A stretch of DNA of 64,000 nt from Actinomycetospora lutea (GCF_028737205.1 NZ_JAQZAL010000013.1:1-64000); one strand, 5' to 3'; shown: positions 35,804 to 48,577, counted from the first letter of the stretch. The notes: generated from the letters alone by a model not told the origin. Numbers and translations: made by a program.

Positions 35804-37455
35804 CCGACCTTGCCGCCGCCACGACTGTGTCGGCGCCCTCGGCCTCGCCCCGGCACACGACCCGCGCCGGGCGCGGCGCCGCCCGCGCGGTCGTCCACCT
35901 GGCCGTGCGACAGACCTGGCGCGGCGCGCTGGTCGTCGTGCTGCTCGCCGGGGCGATGACGGCCGTGGTGGCGACCGGCTATCGGGCGACGGTCGGCGAC
36001 GACCTCGACGCGCAGGCCCTGGCCGCGCTCGCCGGGAGCCCGGCGATCCGCACCCTGTTCGGGGAGCCGGTGGCTCTGGACAGCGCCGGCGGCTTCACGG
36101 TCTGGCGCACCGGGACTGCCCTGGCGGTCGTCCTCGCCGCGTGGAGCTTCCTGGGTGTCGTGAGCGTGACCCGCGGCGAGGAGGACGCCGGACGCTGGGA
36201 CCTCCTGCTGGCGGGCCGCGTGAGTCTACCCGCGATCGTGTCGCGCCACCTCGCGGTGTTCGTGGCCGCCGACGTCCTCGCCGGTGCGGCGGCGGCTGGC
36301 GCCCTGGTGGCCGCAGGCACCGCAGCGACCGGAGCTGTGCTGCACGGCCTGGGGCTGGCGCTCGTGGGGGCCGTCTTCGCGGGCACGGGTGCGGTGACCG
36401 CCCAGCTGCTGTCCTCCCGCGGCGCGGCCGCGGGGGCGAGTGCGGCGGTCCTCGGCCTCGCCCTGCTCGCCCGCGTCGTCGGTGACGGTGTGGAGGCCCT
36501 GGCGTGGGCGCGGTGGGCGACGCCCTTTGGTCTGGTCGCTCTCACCCGTCCCTACAGCGAGGATGATCCGCTCCCGCTGGTGGTGCTCGGCGTCCTCGCC
36601 GTGGTCCCGATCGGCCTGGCCCCGGTGCTCGCCGCGCGTCGCGACGTCCGCGGCGCCTGGTTCTCCACGCCCACCCACCGTCGCCCCCGTCGGTGGCTGC
36701 TCGGCTCCCTGTGGACGTTCGCGCTGCGCCGGGCGACACGACCGTTCCTCGGGTGGGCGACGGGCATCGCCGCCTGGTTCCTGCTCATCGGGCTGCTCGC
36801 GGCGTCGATGCCCGCGTTCCTGCGCGACAACCCACGGTTCGCCGCCCTGGCCGACGCCGCGGGGTTCGGGGGGCTCGTGAGGGTCGAGGGCTACGTCGCT
36901 TCGTTGTTCGCCCTGCTGGCCATCCCGCTCGGGGCGTTCGTCGCGGTGCGGATGGCCGCGCTCGCCCACGACGAGGTGGCCGGGCGGCTGTGGCTGCTGC
37001 TCACCGGACCGGTCCGCCGTCTCACCCTGCTCTTCGCCGAGGTGGTCGCCACCCTGCTCGGCGCGGTGGGGCTCGCGGTCACGGCCGCGACGGCGAGCAC
37101 GCTCGGTGCCGCGATCGTCGGTGCGCCTCTCACGTGGCCCGCCGCACTCTCCGGCACGCTCAACGTCCTCCCCGTGGCGGTGCTCTGCCTCGGGGCGGCA
37201 GTCGCCGCCCTGGGGTGGGTCCCGCGAGCGGTCGCCGCGCTCGGCGCGCTGCCCGCCGTCGGCGGCTTCCTCCTGCACGTCACCGCGGAGAGCTCCGGCG
37301 CTCCAGCCTGGGTCGCCACGATCTCCCCGTTCGCCCACCTCGCCGCCGTCCCCGACCAGCCGCCGGACCGGGCGGGGGTGGCCATCCTGACATGCATCGG
37401 GGTCATCCTCGGTCTGGCCGGCCTCGTCGGCTACACACGGCGGGACCTGTGCTGA
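35800..37455 (+). CDS. ABC exporter permease (two-module type)
   Basis: A 551-residue membrane protein with about twelve spans in two similar halves. Each half starts with a first helix (WRGALVVVLLAGAMTAVVAT; FLGWATGIAAWFLLIGLLAA), a large outer loop (LAGSPAIRTLFGEP; DNPRFAALADAAGFGGLVRV) and a conserved cytosolic loop with DDE/GRL residues (RGEEDAGRWDLLLAGRVS; LAHDEVAGRLWLLLTGPVRR). This is the layout of two-module exporter permeases that pair with one ATPase subunit. GTG 35800 overlaps the ATPase gene's stop (GTGA), so the two are coupled. Confidence 0.9.
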   Translation: MTDLAAATTVSAPSASPRHTTRAGRGAARAVVHLAVRQTWRGALVVVLLAGAMTAVVATGYRATVGDDLDAQALAALAGSPAIRTLFGEPVALDSAGGFTVWRTGTALAVVLAAWSFLGVVSVTRGEEDAGRWDLLLAGRVSLPAIVSRHLAVFVAADVLAGAAAAGALVAAGTAATGAVLHGLGLALVGAVFAGTGAVTAQLLSSRGAAAGASAAVLGLALLARVVGDGVEALAWARWATPFGLVALTRPYSEDDPLPLVVLGVLAVVPIGLAPVLAARRDVRGAWFSTPTHRRPRRWLLGSLWTFALRRATRPFLGWATGIAAWFLLIGLLAASMPAFLRDNPRFAALADAAGFGGLVRVEGYVASLFALLAIPLGAFVAVRMAALAHDEVAGRLWLLLTGPVRRLTLLFAEVVATLLGAVGLAVTAATASTLGAAIVGAPLTWPAALSGTLNVLPVAVLCLGAAVAALGWVPRAVAALGALPAVGGFLLHVTAESSGAPAWVATISPFAHLAAVPDQPPDRAGVAILTCIGVILGLAGLVGYTRRDLC

Positions 37456-37729
37456 CCGGCCCGTTCCCTAACAGCGAGGGAGCGGACGGTACGAGGACGA
37501 GGGTGCTCCCGGCCGAGGCGGGCGAGCCAGGCGACGAAGGTCCGCGCGTGCGTCGATGGGGAGCGGGGGCGCCGAGGGTCTTAGCAGGTAGTGGGCCTGA
37601 CGCATGGGGAAGGACTGCGCGAGGCTCAGAACGACCCGCCCCGCACGGCACGGCGTGCGGGCGAAGCGTTCGGAAACCACGGCGCACGCTTCACCCGCGA
37701 TGACCAGTTCCAGGGCGGCGATGGTGGAG
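37456..37729. other. Intergenic stretch
   Basis: No gene visible. The exporter permease gene ends just to the left and debris of a LysR-like gene begins at the right. Confidence 0.4.
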
Positions 37730-38095
37730 TCGACGGTGGTCGCCCGGCCCGGCGGAGGGCTCGTCGGTTCGCGCGCAGCAGGCGTTGCCAGACGTCGTCG
37801 ACGCCGAGGACCTGGATGCGGGGTCGTGCAGCGCGGTCGGCGGCGTCGCCGATCGGCCCCCAGCGCTCGAGGTGGCCGGGTCCGTAGACGACGACGGCGT
37901 CGTAGTGATGCACAGCTGGGCGTGGACGCCGGGCCAGGCCCCGCCGCCCTGGTGGATGTCGACCATCGCCAGGGACGAGGCTTCTTACAAGGCTTTCACC
38001 AGACCGAGCACACCAGTCGGAGGTCGATCTCGGGTGCTCGGCCTGGAGCCGGGGCAGGTGCGGCGCGAGCCAGGTCGTCGCGTACGACACTTGGC
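37730..38095 (-). pseudogene. LysR-type regulator substrate-domain fragment (tentative)
   Basis: Minus-strand reading QVSYATTWLAPHLPRLQAEH resembles the opening of a GcvA-like LysR substrate-binding domain (SFATRWLAPRLPRFxxxHP). Further on, HHYDAVVVYGPGHLERWGPI, then VDDVWQRLLRANRRALRRAG, also fits a LysR domain, but the linking part is out of frame and the HTH is missing. No start codon. Similarity is short, so the family call is uncertain. Confidence 0.38.
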
Positions 38096-38121
38096 ACGCG
38101 GCCGGGGCGCAGGCACGTGGC

Positions 38122-39321
38122 TCATGTGTCGGGCAGAGCGTCGAGCACCACACGGGTCGTCCCGAAGCGCAGACCGCGCTGGCGGCTCAGCCACGCGCGC
38201 TGGGCCCACCGGTATCGGCCGACGGCGCGTGCGCCCCGTTTGGCGAGGGTGAATCTCCATGTGCCCGCCCGGGCGTCGCCCTGTCCCCTCGCCTCCCGGC
38301 GCTGTAGGCGCTGCGCGCGCAGGATCTCGGGCTCGCGCTCGGCCTGGATCGCCGCGCACGCCTGGTTGACCGCATCGGGCGTCGGACGACCCGCCGCCAA
38401 GCCCCCGAGGTGGTTCGCGGCCACCACGGCGTCCCGTAGCGCGAGGTTGATGCCCTGAGCCCGGACCGGCGACATCGGGTGCGCGGCGTCGCCGAGGACC
38501 AACACCCCCGGCGCGCTCCATGACGGGGCGTGTCCCACCGTCACGTTCAGCCGAACCGGACGAGACACCGCGTTGCGGTGGGCCAGCACGTGCTCGGCGA
38601 ACGCGGTGGGAGCCGCCCGTAGCGCCGGTGTGAGCCAGTCAGCCGTTCGGAACTCGGCCATGCCGCCCTTCGGCATGATCACCCCGCACTGCCACTGGCC
38701 GTCCCACGAGGTGTAGGCAACCAACGGGTGCTGCCCGCTGCGGACACTGATGTGGAAGTCACAGGCTTCGAGCTCATCCGGCGGGGGCGAGACCTTGAAC
38801 CACAGCACGTCGTAGGCCTCGCGGGCCGGCGCCAGGGCCAGCCCGGCGTGCGTGCGGACCGAGGAGCCGCGCCCGTCGCACCCGACCAGAAGGTCGGTCG
38901 GCAGCTCCAGGTGGCCGCCGTTGCGGACCACTCGGGCGCCGACGACCCGGCCCGTCGGGTCCCGCAGGACCCCGGTGAATCGCGTGCTGGGATCGTAGGC
39001 CAGGTCCGGGTGACAGGACGCCTCGCGGAGGACCCCCTCGAGCAGCGCCCTCGGCGAGACGACCCGAAAGGCGCGGTCACCGAGCTCGGCGGTCTCCGGG
39101 ACGCGCAGGACCTCCTCGCCGTCGATCTAGATCCGCCAGCTGCGCACTACACGCTGCGGCGCCGAGGAGAGCACCTCGGCCAGTCCCATCTGCAGGAGAG
39201 CGTCGAGCCCGAGGGGCATCAGGCCCTCGCCGCGGAAGACCCCACCCGGCGAGGTCTCGCGTTCGACCAGCTGCACCCGCGCGCCGGCGCGGGCCAGCAG
39301 CAGGGCCATCCCCACCCGCAA
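38122..39321 (-). pseudogene. FAD-dependent aromatic monooxygenase, truncated and with an in-frame amber codon
   Basis: A flavoprotein hydroxylase of the PHBH type. The first part reads MALLLARAGARVQLVERETS, then PGGVFRGEGLMPLGLDALLQ. A TAG at 39127–39129 then interrupts the same frame, which continues IDGEEVLRVPETAELGDRAF, LPTDLLVGCDGRGSSVRTHA and VLVLGDAAHPMSPVRAQGIN. The GxGxxG dinucleotide-binding loop that should precede MALLLARAG is lost, so both N-terminal truncation and a nonsense codon inactivate it. The 335 codons after the stop are clean, so the damage is fairly recent or the TAG is read through. Confidence 0.88.
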
Positions 39322-39719
39322 GCCGCGCTCCCCTCAGCCCGGAAACCGGACGATTCGTTCCGAGGCCGGATCGTCGGGCGTGCTGGCGAGGCTACGAACG
39401 GCCGCCCTCCGCGTCGACCCCGAATGGCGGCGTCGGGTCGCGAATGGCCTTCGTCGCGCCGGTCAACATCGACCAGGCGCCAGTTGTGTTTCGGGCACCG
39501 CCCGATCGGTCGGCGGTACCGCTGGCCGCCGAGCGCAGGCGCCGCGAGGAGACTCGGACGTCGAGCCCGCGTCCTTCCTGGACCTGGTCGAACGGCACCA
39601 AGTGCGCTTCCTGGCGCCGGCGCCTGTCCCGAACGGGTGAAACCGATGCGCACGGGCCCTCCACGCTCAGTGCAGGAGCCGGAGACAGCGGAGCCTGTCA
39701 ACGAGGTGCCGGGCGGGTC
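39322..39719. other. Debris between pseudogenes
   Basis: No intact or recognisable gene. The frames here connect the C-terminal end of the histidine-kinase remnant to the N-terminal break of the monooxygenase. Confidence 0.4.
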
Positions 39720-40309
39720 CCGGTGGTTGATCGCCTCGAAGACCGTCCTGCGTATGTCCTTCACCAGGTCACTGACCTCCTCGAACTTGGCGAGTGAGTC
39801 GTCGGTGGTGGTCTCCGGCGCCGGGCAGGTGGCCAGCAGGCCCGACAGGGCGACCTCGACCCCCTATGAGTCGTTGCACGTCGTTCGTTGAGCTCGGTGG
39901 CGAGCTCCTCCCTCTCCTCGAACCGCCGCAGCTGCGCACGGTTGTGACGCGCTCGGACCAGGGCGAGCGCTGCGCCGGCCTCAGCGGCGAGGACGCCCAC
40001 CATCTCGGTCTCCGCGTCATCGAACGGAGCCTGCTCGTGGGTCCGCGCGACGATCAGCGCCGCCTCGAGCGTCCCTCCGTCGCCATCGATGACGGGTCGG
40101 CCGCGACCGGGCCGACCTCAGGGACTCGCTCGGCACCCCGCCGCGCGCGGGTCCGTCACGGCATCGGCGATGACCAACGGACGACCGCTCGCCACCACCT
40201 CGTGGGTGATCGAGTTCTTCCGCGGGATGCGCCGCCCGGACCACGGCTCCATGGCACCGACCGAGGCCGGGATCTCGACGGTCGTCGGGTCGTCGGGGTC
40301 GACCGCCAT
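39720..40309 (-). pseudogene. GAF-domain histidine kinase (DevS/DosS-like), frameshifted remnant
   Basis: The pieces read, in order, SITHEVVASGRPLVIADAVT (end of a GAF core), ALIVARTHEQAPFDDAETEM, then VGVLAAEAGAALALVRARHN, then RAQLRRFEEREELATELNER. Next come VQRLIG and VEVALSGLLATCPAPE, and finally FEEVSDLVKDIRRTVFEAIN. This is the GAF–HisKA_3 arrangement of actinobacterial DevS/DosS-type oxygen and redox sensors, spread over three frames. The HisKA_3 box has LNER where LHDR is expected, so even the phospho-accepting His is lost. The ATPase domain is absent. Confidence 0.7.
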
Positions 40310-40379
40310 GATGGCGACGCCGTGCGCGTCCTCGGCCTCGGCGACGATCGCCGTTCGCCCCGGGGCCCGACCACGCTTC

Positions 40380-41252
40380 TCAGGTGCGCCCGGGGAGGAA
40401 GGCGCAGGTTGCCGCGACCACCGCCGCCGGTTGCTCGACGCCGAGGTCGTGGCCCGCGCCTGGAATCTCGACGAGGCTGCCCCCGCCGAGCCGCCGGACC
40501 ATCCCGAGCGCGGTGCTCCACGGGAGCAGGGGACTGTGCTCTCCGCGGATCAACAACGTTGGTGCCGTGAGCCGGTCGAGACCAGCCCACAGTTGCGCCG
40601 AGGTCACCCCGTCGGTGACCAAGCGAGCGAGGCCGTGCCCGTCGAAGCGCCATGCGAGCCGGCCGTCGTCCCGAGGCGCGAGGCCGTGCCGCAGGTAGTG
40701 GCGCAGGTGGCCGGGGTTCGCCAGCGGGTTCGCGGCGAGCCACTCCTCGAACGGCTCCTCCACGCCGGCGTAGGAGGCGCCGGCCAACGCGGTCAGCATC
40801 GCGGGCAGCTCTCGCGTCGCGAACTCCGTGTCGGGCACGTCGGGTGGGAGTTCGATCAGGACCAGGTGGTCGACGAGGTCGGGATGCTGCGCCGCGCAGA
40901 GCGAGGCGGCCATGGCACCCATCGAATGCCCGACCAAGTGGGCCCGACCGACGCCGAGCGCGCAGATCAGTTCTGCCACGTCGTCCGCCAGTGCGGTGGC
41001 GGTGTAATCGGCAGCCCAGGGGGTTTCCTCGTGGCCGCGCTGGTCGACCGCGAGGACGTGGAAATCGGCAGCGAGGGCGTCGGTGAGCGGGTCCCACTCG
41101 CGGACGTGGCCCATGATGCCGTGAAGAACCAGGACCGGTGGGGAGGCAGGATTGCCGAGCTCACGGACGTGAAAGGTGAGCCCGCGGGCAACCACGGCGA
41201 GGTCGCGGGCGCCCACGGCGGGATTGATCGTCTCGGTGTCCACGGTCGTCAT
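40380..41252 (-). CDS. Alpha/beta hydrolase
   Basis: A 290-residue alpha/beta hydrolase. Oxyanion region VLVLHGIMGHVREWDPLTDA, nucleophile Ser110 in VGHSMGAMAAS, acid region LLIRGEHSPLLPW, and catalytic His in EIPGAGHDLGVEQP. These resemble epoxide-hydrolase/meta-cleavage-product-hydrolase-type enzymes, but no substrate can be read. ATG 41252 follows GAGGAAGTGAG. It directly follows the SARP–methyltransferase gene on the same strand, so the two may once have formed an operon. Intact, in a region of pseudogenes. Confidence 0.9.
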   Translation of the reverse strand: MTTVDTETINPAVGARDLAVVARGLTFHVRELGNPASPPVLVLHGIMGHVREWDPLTDALAADFHVLAVDQRGHEETPWAADYTATALADDVAELICALGVGRAHLVGHSMGAMAASLCAAQHPDLVDHLVLIELPPDVPDTEFATRELPAMLTALAGASYAGVEEPFEEWLAANPLANPGHLRHYLRHGLAPRDDGRLAWRFDGHGLARLVTDGVTSAQLWAGLDRLTAPTLLIRGEHSPLLPWSTALGMVRRLGGGSLVEIPGAGHDLGVEQPAAVVAATCAFLPGRT

Positions 41253-41253
41253 C

Positions 41254-44200
41254 TCACTTCCTCGCCGCGAGGACAAGGTTGGCCCCGGTGTCGGCGGAGA
41301 GCAGCGGGTCGCGGAACCCGGCGTCGCTCAGCAGCCGCAGTCGCACCGTCGGACCGCCCTGGGTCCCGAGCCCGTAGGCCCCGGGTTGGGCCAGTGAGCC
41401 CAGCGTGCAGACCGACGTCGAGATCGCGTAGTCGAGGCGCACCGACGGGTTGCCGATGCCGTCGATGAGCCGGTCGACCGACCAGGGCTCGACGATGACG
41501 AGGACGCCGTCGTCGGCGAGGACCTCACGGGCGCGCCGGAGGGCCGCCGGCGGGTCGCCCATGTCGTGCAGCGCGTCGGAGAAGAGCACGACGTCGAAGG
41601 GCCCCGGGCCGATCTCTGAGGCGTCGGCGACGACGAAGCCCACCCGGTCGTCCACCCCGGCCTCGATCGCCGCGGCCCGGGCGATGAGGACCGACGGCCT
41701 GTGGACGTCGAAGCCGGTGACGGTGCACGCCGGCCAGTGCCCGGCGACCTGCAGGCTCGACTGCCCGTGGCCGCAGCCGACGTCGGCCACCCGGGCCCCG
41801 CTCTCCAACCGCTCGACGAGCCCCTCCACGGCCGGGAACCACACCGAGGCCATCTCGTGGGTGTAGGCCGTGCGGAAGAAGCGCTCGACGCCCTCGAACA
41901 TCGAGGCCGGGAGGGTGGCGTAGTCGATGCCGCCCGACCCGCGGAAGGCAGCTGCCAGCTGCTCGAGGGTCAGGAGCAGCGCCGCGGCTCGCCCGGGATG
42001 GTCGAGCTCGGCCAGGAGCTCGGCGGCCAACCGCAGCGTGGTCCACACCTGCGGCCACATCCCGAGGCGGCGCAGCGACTCGAGGAGCTCCCGGAGCGCG
42101 GCCGCCGCCTCATCGTGTCGGCCCAGCCGCAGCAGGACCGCGGCACGTCCGATCCCCGCGACCTCACGGTTGAACGTGTCGCCGCGCTCGTCGTTGCGGC
42201 GGTGGGCGAGGTCGAACCAGGCCAACGCCGCGTCCGGGTCGGTCTCGGCGGCGAGCTCACCGCGCGTGTACGCGACGAAACCGTCCACCTCCCCGACCTC
42301 CGCCAGCAGCCCGGCATGGGCCTGCAGCCACGCCTCCGCGGCCGCGCGGTCGCCGGTGAACAGGCAGATCAGCGCCGCGTTGCAGATCGCTGTGGCGCGG
42401 ACCCAGCCCGGCGCCGCCGGATCCCCCAGCAGCTCGTCCGTGTCGGCCTCCACCGCCGCCGTGTCGCCGGCGTAGACCCTCGTCATCGCCCGGAACCACC
42501 GCCCGGCCCAGCGCTGTGGATGATCCCGCGGCAACCGTTCCAGAGCGGCGGTGAGCAGGTGCTCGCCGCGCCCGGTGTCGCCGCCCAGCCACGCCGCGGC
42601 CCCCGCCGCGAGGGGACACAGCGCCGCGTCCCCGGCCACGTCGCTCGGCGCGGACTCCAGCCGGGACAGCTGCGCCAATAGATCAAGGTGCGGGTCGTCG
42701 GACACCGCGACCGCCAGGGGCGCCCCGAGCCGGCCCGCGGCGTCCCAATCCCGCAGCTCGATCGAGTGGGCCAACGCCTCCGCGAGGTTCGCCCTCTCCC
42801 GACGCAGCAGGCGCGCCGCGTCGGGAGAGCGTTCGTCCTGTCGCGCGCGAACGGTCTCGACGTGCGCCTGCATCCACCGCGTGTGCGCGTCGACCGCGTC
42901 CTCACGCCGGCCGGGATCCAGGTGCCCCAGGCCCGCCCGGCGCATCGTCTCGAGCACCCGGTACCGCGGGGGGTCGACATCGTGGTCGACCACCACCATC
43001 GACGCCTCGACGAGCTCGGCGAGCGCGCCCTCGGCGTGGCCGCCCGGAGCGAGGAAGGCGACGGCCTCGAACCCGAAACCCCCGCGGCAGACGACCGCGC
43101 GATCGAACAGCGCCCGGGCATCGAGCCCGAGCAGCCGGTACGACCACTCCACGGTGGCTCCGAGCGCGGTCGCCCTGTCCCCGCCGGACGCGGGTTCAAG
43201 GACCGCCAGCCCGCCGGCCAGCCGCTCTCGCAGGGCGGTCACGCCGAACACCGCCTCGCGCCCGGCCGCGAGCTCGACCCCCAGCGGCAGGCCGTCGACC
43301 AGGGCGCACACCGCCTCCACCTCGGGCGACGCACGGGCGGCGTCGAAGTCGCTGCGCAGCCGCGTCGCCCGGTCGACGAACAGCTCCACCTGCTCGGCGG
43401 GGGCAAGAGGTCCGAGCCGCTGCACCCGCTCACCGGGCACGCCCAGGCGCCGGCGGGACGTCGCCACCAACCGGACCTGCGGGCACGACGCCAGCAGGTG
43501 CCCGGCCAACCGGCCGACAGCAGCCAGGACGTGCTCGCAGTTGTCCAGGCCGAGCACGAGCGGCTGCGCGCCGATCACCTCGGCGACCGCGACGGCCGCA
43601 CCGCCGATCGCCGCCTGCAGCCCGAGCCCCGCCGCGACCTCCGTCGCGACGTCGCCGGGCGCGAGCACCTCGCCCAGCGCAACCAGGACCGTCGCTTCCC
43701 CGTGGGGTCGCCGGTCGAGGAATTCCCGCAGGAGCCGGGATTTGCCCACCCCACCCGGGCCGGTAATCGTCACCAGCCCTGGGGACCCGACAGCCCCCGC
43801 CAGCCGCTCGAGCTCCGCGGACCGGCCGACGAACCGGTTCAGCGGCGCGTGCCGGCGTCGAACGATCGGCGTGGTCGGCGAGGCCGTCGGCCGGGTGCGG
43901 GGCGTCCTGGCGTCCTCGGTGCGCAAGCGCTGGGCAAACTCCCTCATCTCCGGGCCGGGATCGAGCCCGGACTCCTCGGCCAACGCGCGCCGGTAGCCGT
44001 CGGCCACCGCCAACGCCTCAGCGGTCCGCCCGTCGCGGTGGAGCCCGCGCATGAGCAGCAGTTGCATCCGCTCGCGCAGCGGGTGCGTGCGAGCGGCGTG
44101 CTCGAGCTCCGGGAGCAGCTCGGCGACGGGCTCGAGCGACAGGCGCAGTTCCAGCCAGTCGGCGAGCAGGTGGGCGCGCCACTCCCCGAGGCGCGCCACA

Positions 44201-44309
44201 TCGGGGGCGAACGCCAGGTTGCCGGCGACGTCACCCAGCGGCTCGCCGCGCCACAGGTTCAGCGCGTCGGCGAGCAGGGACGCCGCGGTGGCCGGCGGGC
44301 TCTCCCGAG
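41254..44309 (-). pseudogene. SARP/AfsR regulator fused to SAM methyltransferase, 5'-truncated by IS3
   Basis: About 1,018 codons remain. The frame opens inside a BTAD domain (AASLLADALNLWRGEPLGDV to EESGLDPGPEMREFAQRL). An NB-ARC ATPase follows (Walker A GPGGVGKS near 43750; LVLGLDNCEHVLAAV; NB-ARC RVLETMRRAGL), then TPR-like helices. It ends with a class I methyltransferase (FFRTAYTHEMASVWFPAVEG, motif I VADVGCGHGQSS, VVLFSDALHDMGDPPAALRR) resembling the C-terminal catalytic domain of Rv2258c-type proteins. The DNA-binding winged helix and the start codon were removed where the IS3-family element now ends. No break is seen at the regulator–methyltransferase junction. Confidence 0.85.
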
Positions 44310-44324
44310 TGAAGCGCACCGGGT

Positions 44325-46408
<2,084 letters not shown>

Positions 46409-47015
46409 CAGCGGCCTCCCGGCGATGCGTTGCCTACCGCGAATCCGCTGGACCCCTTCGCCATGTGGCCGGCTTTCCCGACCTCGGACTACTACGGGTC
46501 CTCCGCCCCCACCCGGCGGCATCAGCCGACGACGAGCCTTCCCTCCACGCCGCTGGCCGCGACGCGGGTCGGGGACCGCCCGATGGGTTCCCACGTTCAC
46601 TGTCGAACCGCTCGACGGGCGAGGTGCCCAGCTATGCCCCTGCGGCCCTGCCACGGCTACGCCGCAGACCTTCACCGTGGTCTCCCGGGCGGCGATCTGA
46701 CCCGCCCCAGGAGTTCCCCGCCGCGACATCACCGCGGGGACAAACCGCTGACCAGCCCATATCCGCCAGGTTGGAGCTGGTGGGTGCGCTTGAGAGGCGT
46801 TCAGGCGCTGGTTCCTCACGTACACCGTCCCGTCCTGCTTGCCGAGCCCGGACCATCTGGCAGTGCTGGTCCGTCTCGTCGTTGTTGGGGCTGCTTACCG
46901 CCCTGCTTTCCCGTCCCGGAGAGCAGGACTGCCCCCAGCTTCACCGCGCCGCTGCGACGACACGGCGGCGAAGGTCTCCCACCTCCACTCGGTTCGACAG
47001 CGCCTCGTGGCGCTC

Positions 47016-47789
47016 CAGGTCGACCACCCACAGCTGGTTGGGGCGCTGGGCGTGGAAGTCCCGGTCGACCAGATCCGGGGCCCGCTCGGACTGGCGGTTC
47101 GGTCGGGTGGTGATCGTGGATCGGCCTCGGCGCACGCCGCGCAGCCCGAGCGTGCGCATCAGGCGTTCGACGGTGCAGCGCGCGACCGAGCTCCCGTCGG
47201 GGCCGGTGACGCCGTCGCGGCGCAGCTGGTGCCACATCTTGCGGACCCCATAGACCCCGCGGCCCTTGCCGCGGTCCCAGAACGTCGCCTCGATGACCTC
47301 AGCCAGGGCGGCGTCGGACAGCGTCCGCGGCGCCGGCGGGCGGGACTTGTGGGCGTAGTAGCCGCTCGGAGCGACCGCGACGCCCTGAGCCTGCAGGGCA
47401 TCGCAGATCGGCTCGACCCCGAACCGGTGCTTGTGCTGATCGATGTAGTCCACGATCAACGGGTATGGCGGTCGAGCTCCGCCGCGGAAAAACGCCGACG
47501 CGGTCTTCAATATCTCGTTCGCCCGCCGCAACTCGGCGTTCTCCCGGCGCAGCCGCTTGAGCTCGTCGTGCTCGCTGGTCGTCGGACCTGGGCGCAGCCC
47601 GTCGTCGATGTCGGCCTGCTTGCACCAGCCGCGCAGGGTGTCCGGGACGATCCCCAGCTGCGACCCGATCCGCTTGCAGGCCTCGTTGACCGACAGGCCG
47701 GGCTCCTGCTCGCGGGCCTCGCGCACCAACCGCTTGGCCCGCTGACGCATCTCCTCGCTGAACTTCCTCGGCGCCGGCACGATCGCCAC
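47016..47789 (-). CDS. IS3-family transposase, 5' exon (OrfA–OrfB fused)
   Basis: The start codon and 5' exon of the transposase. OrfA-like HTH: MAIVPAPRKFSEEMRQRAKR, SVNEACKRIGSQLGIVPDTL, zipper ELKRLRRENAELRRANEIL. It is followed in the same frame by the OrfB start (YPLIVDYIDQHKHRFGVEPI, SGYYAHKSRPPAPRTLSDAA, GVYGVRKMWHQLRRDGVTGP) and ends RPNQLWVVDL at the intron. In most IS3 elements OrfA and OrfB lie in different frames joined by slippage near an AFF/TTTTTC site. Here the two are already in one frame across GTTTTTC. Confidence 0.85.
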
Positions 47790-47832
47790 CTTCCCGTGGG
47801 ATCAGAGCCTCCACCAGACCCGGTGCGCTTCA

Positions 47833-48325
47833 GCGCGCCGGTCCAGGCGCAGCGGTCCCAGATCAGGCCCTGGCGCAGCAGCAGCTTCGAGAGCCGATGG
47901 CGCGCGCGCATCAGGTCCGACCGACAGTCCTCGCGGGCCCGCACCAAGTCCCGGGCGACCTCCTCGGCCTCGGTGGGCACCCGCACCCCCGGAACCTCAC
48001 CGATGCGCAGCAGCCGGGCGAGCCGCTCCGCGTCGCGGCGGTCGGTCTTGACCCTGTCCCCGGCCGGGCGTTCCAGCTTCGAGGGCGCCACCACATCGCA
48101 ATGCACCCCGGCGGCGCTCAGCGCTCTGGCCAGCCCGAACCCCGTGGGCCCGGCCTCGTAACAGGCCACCACCGGGCCGGGCTGGGCTCTGACCCAGTCC
48201 ACGATCTGCTCGGTCCGCGCTCCGATCCGCGCGGTCCGGATCTCAGCGGTCGACTCGTCGATCGCGCAGCCCACCACCGAACGCGCGTGAACGTCCAACC
48301 CGCCCCAACTACCCTTGCCAGGCAC
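47833..48325 (-). pseudogene. IS110-family transposase, N-terminal fragment
   Basis: The first 164 residues of an IS110/IS1111-type (DEDD) transposase are present. They show GLDVHARSVVGCAIDES, CYEAGPTGFGLARALSAAGV, VKTDRRDAERLARLLRIGEV and the helical SDLMRARHRLSKLLLRQGLI, and the reading breaks off at WTGA. At that point the IS3-family element ends. The catalytic serine half of the protein is missing and does not reappear at the other side of the IS3, so part of the IS110 was deleted together with the 5' end of the SARP gene. Confidence 0.88.
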
Positions 48326-48577
48326 CGGCGCCTCCCCGTAAATGCGGCACCGCCACCAGCGACGGTGACCCGCGCCAACTTACGAGCGGAGGCGCCGGCC
48401 TCCATACGGTCTAGGAGCAGCGCCGTCGCCACCGACAGCGTGACCAGGGCCAGCTGCAGGCGATTCACCCGAGCACCCACACCGTCGCACCGATGACCAA
48501 CAGGCCGGCGCAGACGACGACGGCACGGCGGAACCATCGCGGGACGAGCTCCCGCCCCGGGTCCTCGACGCCGCCGG

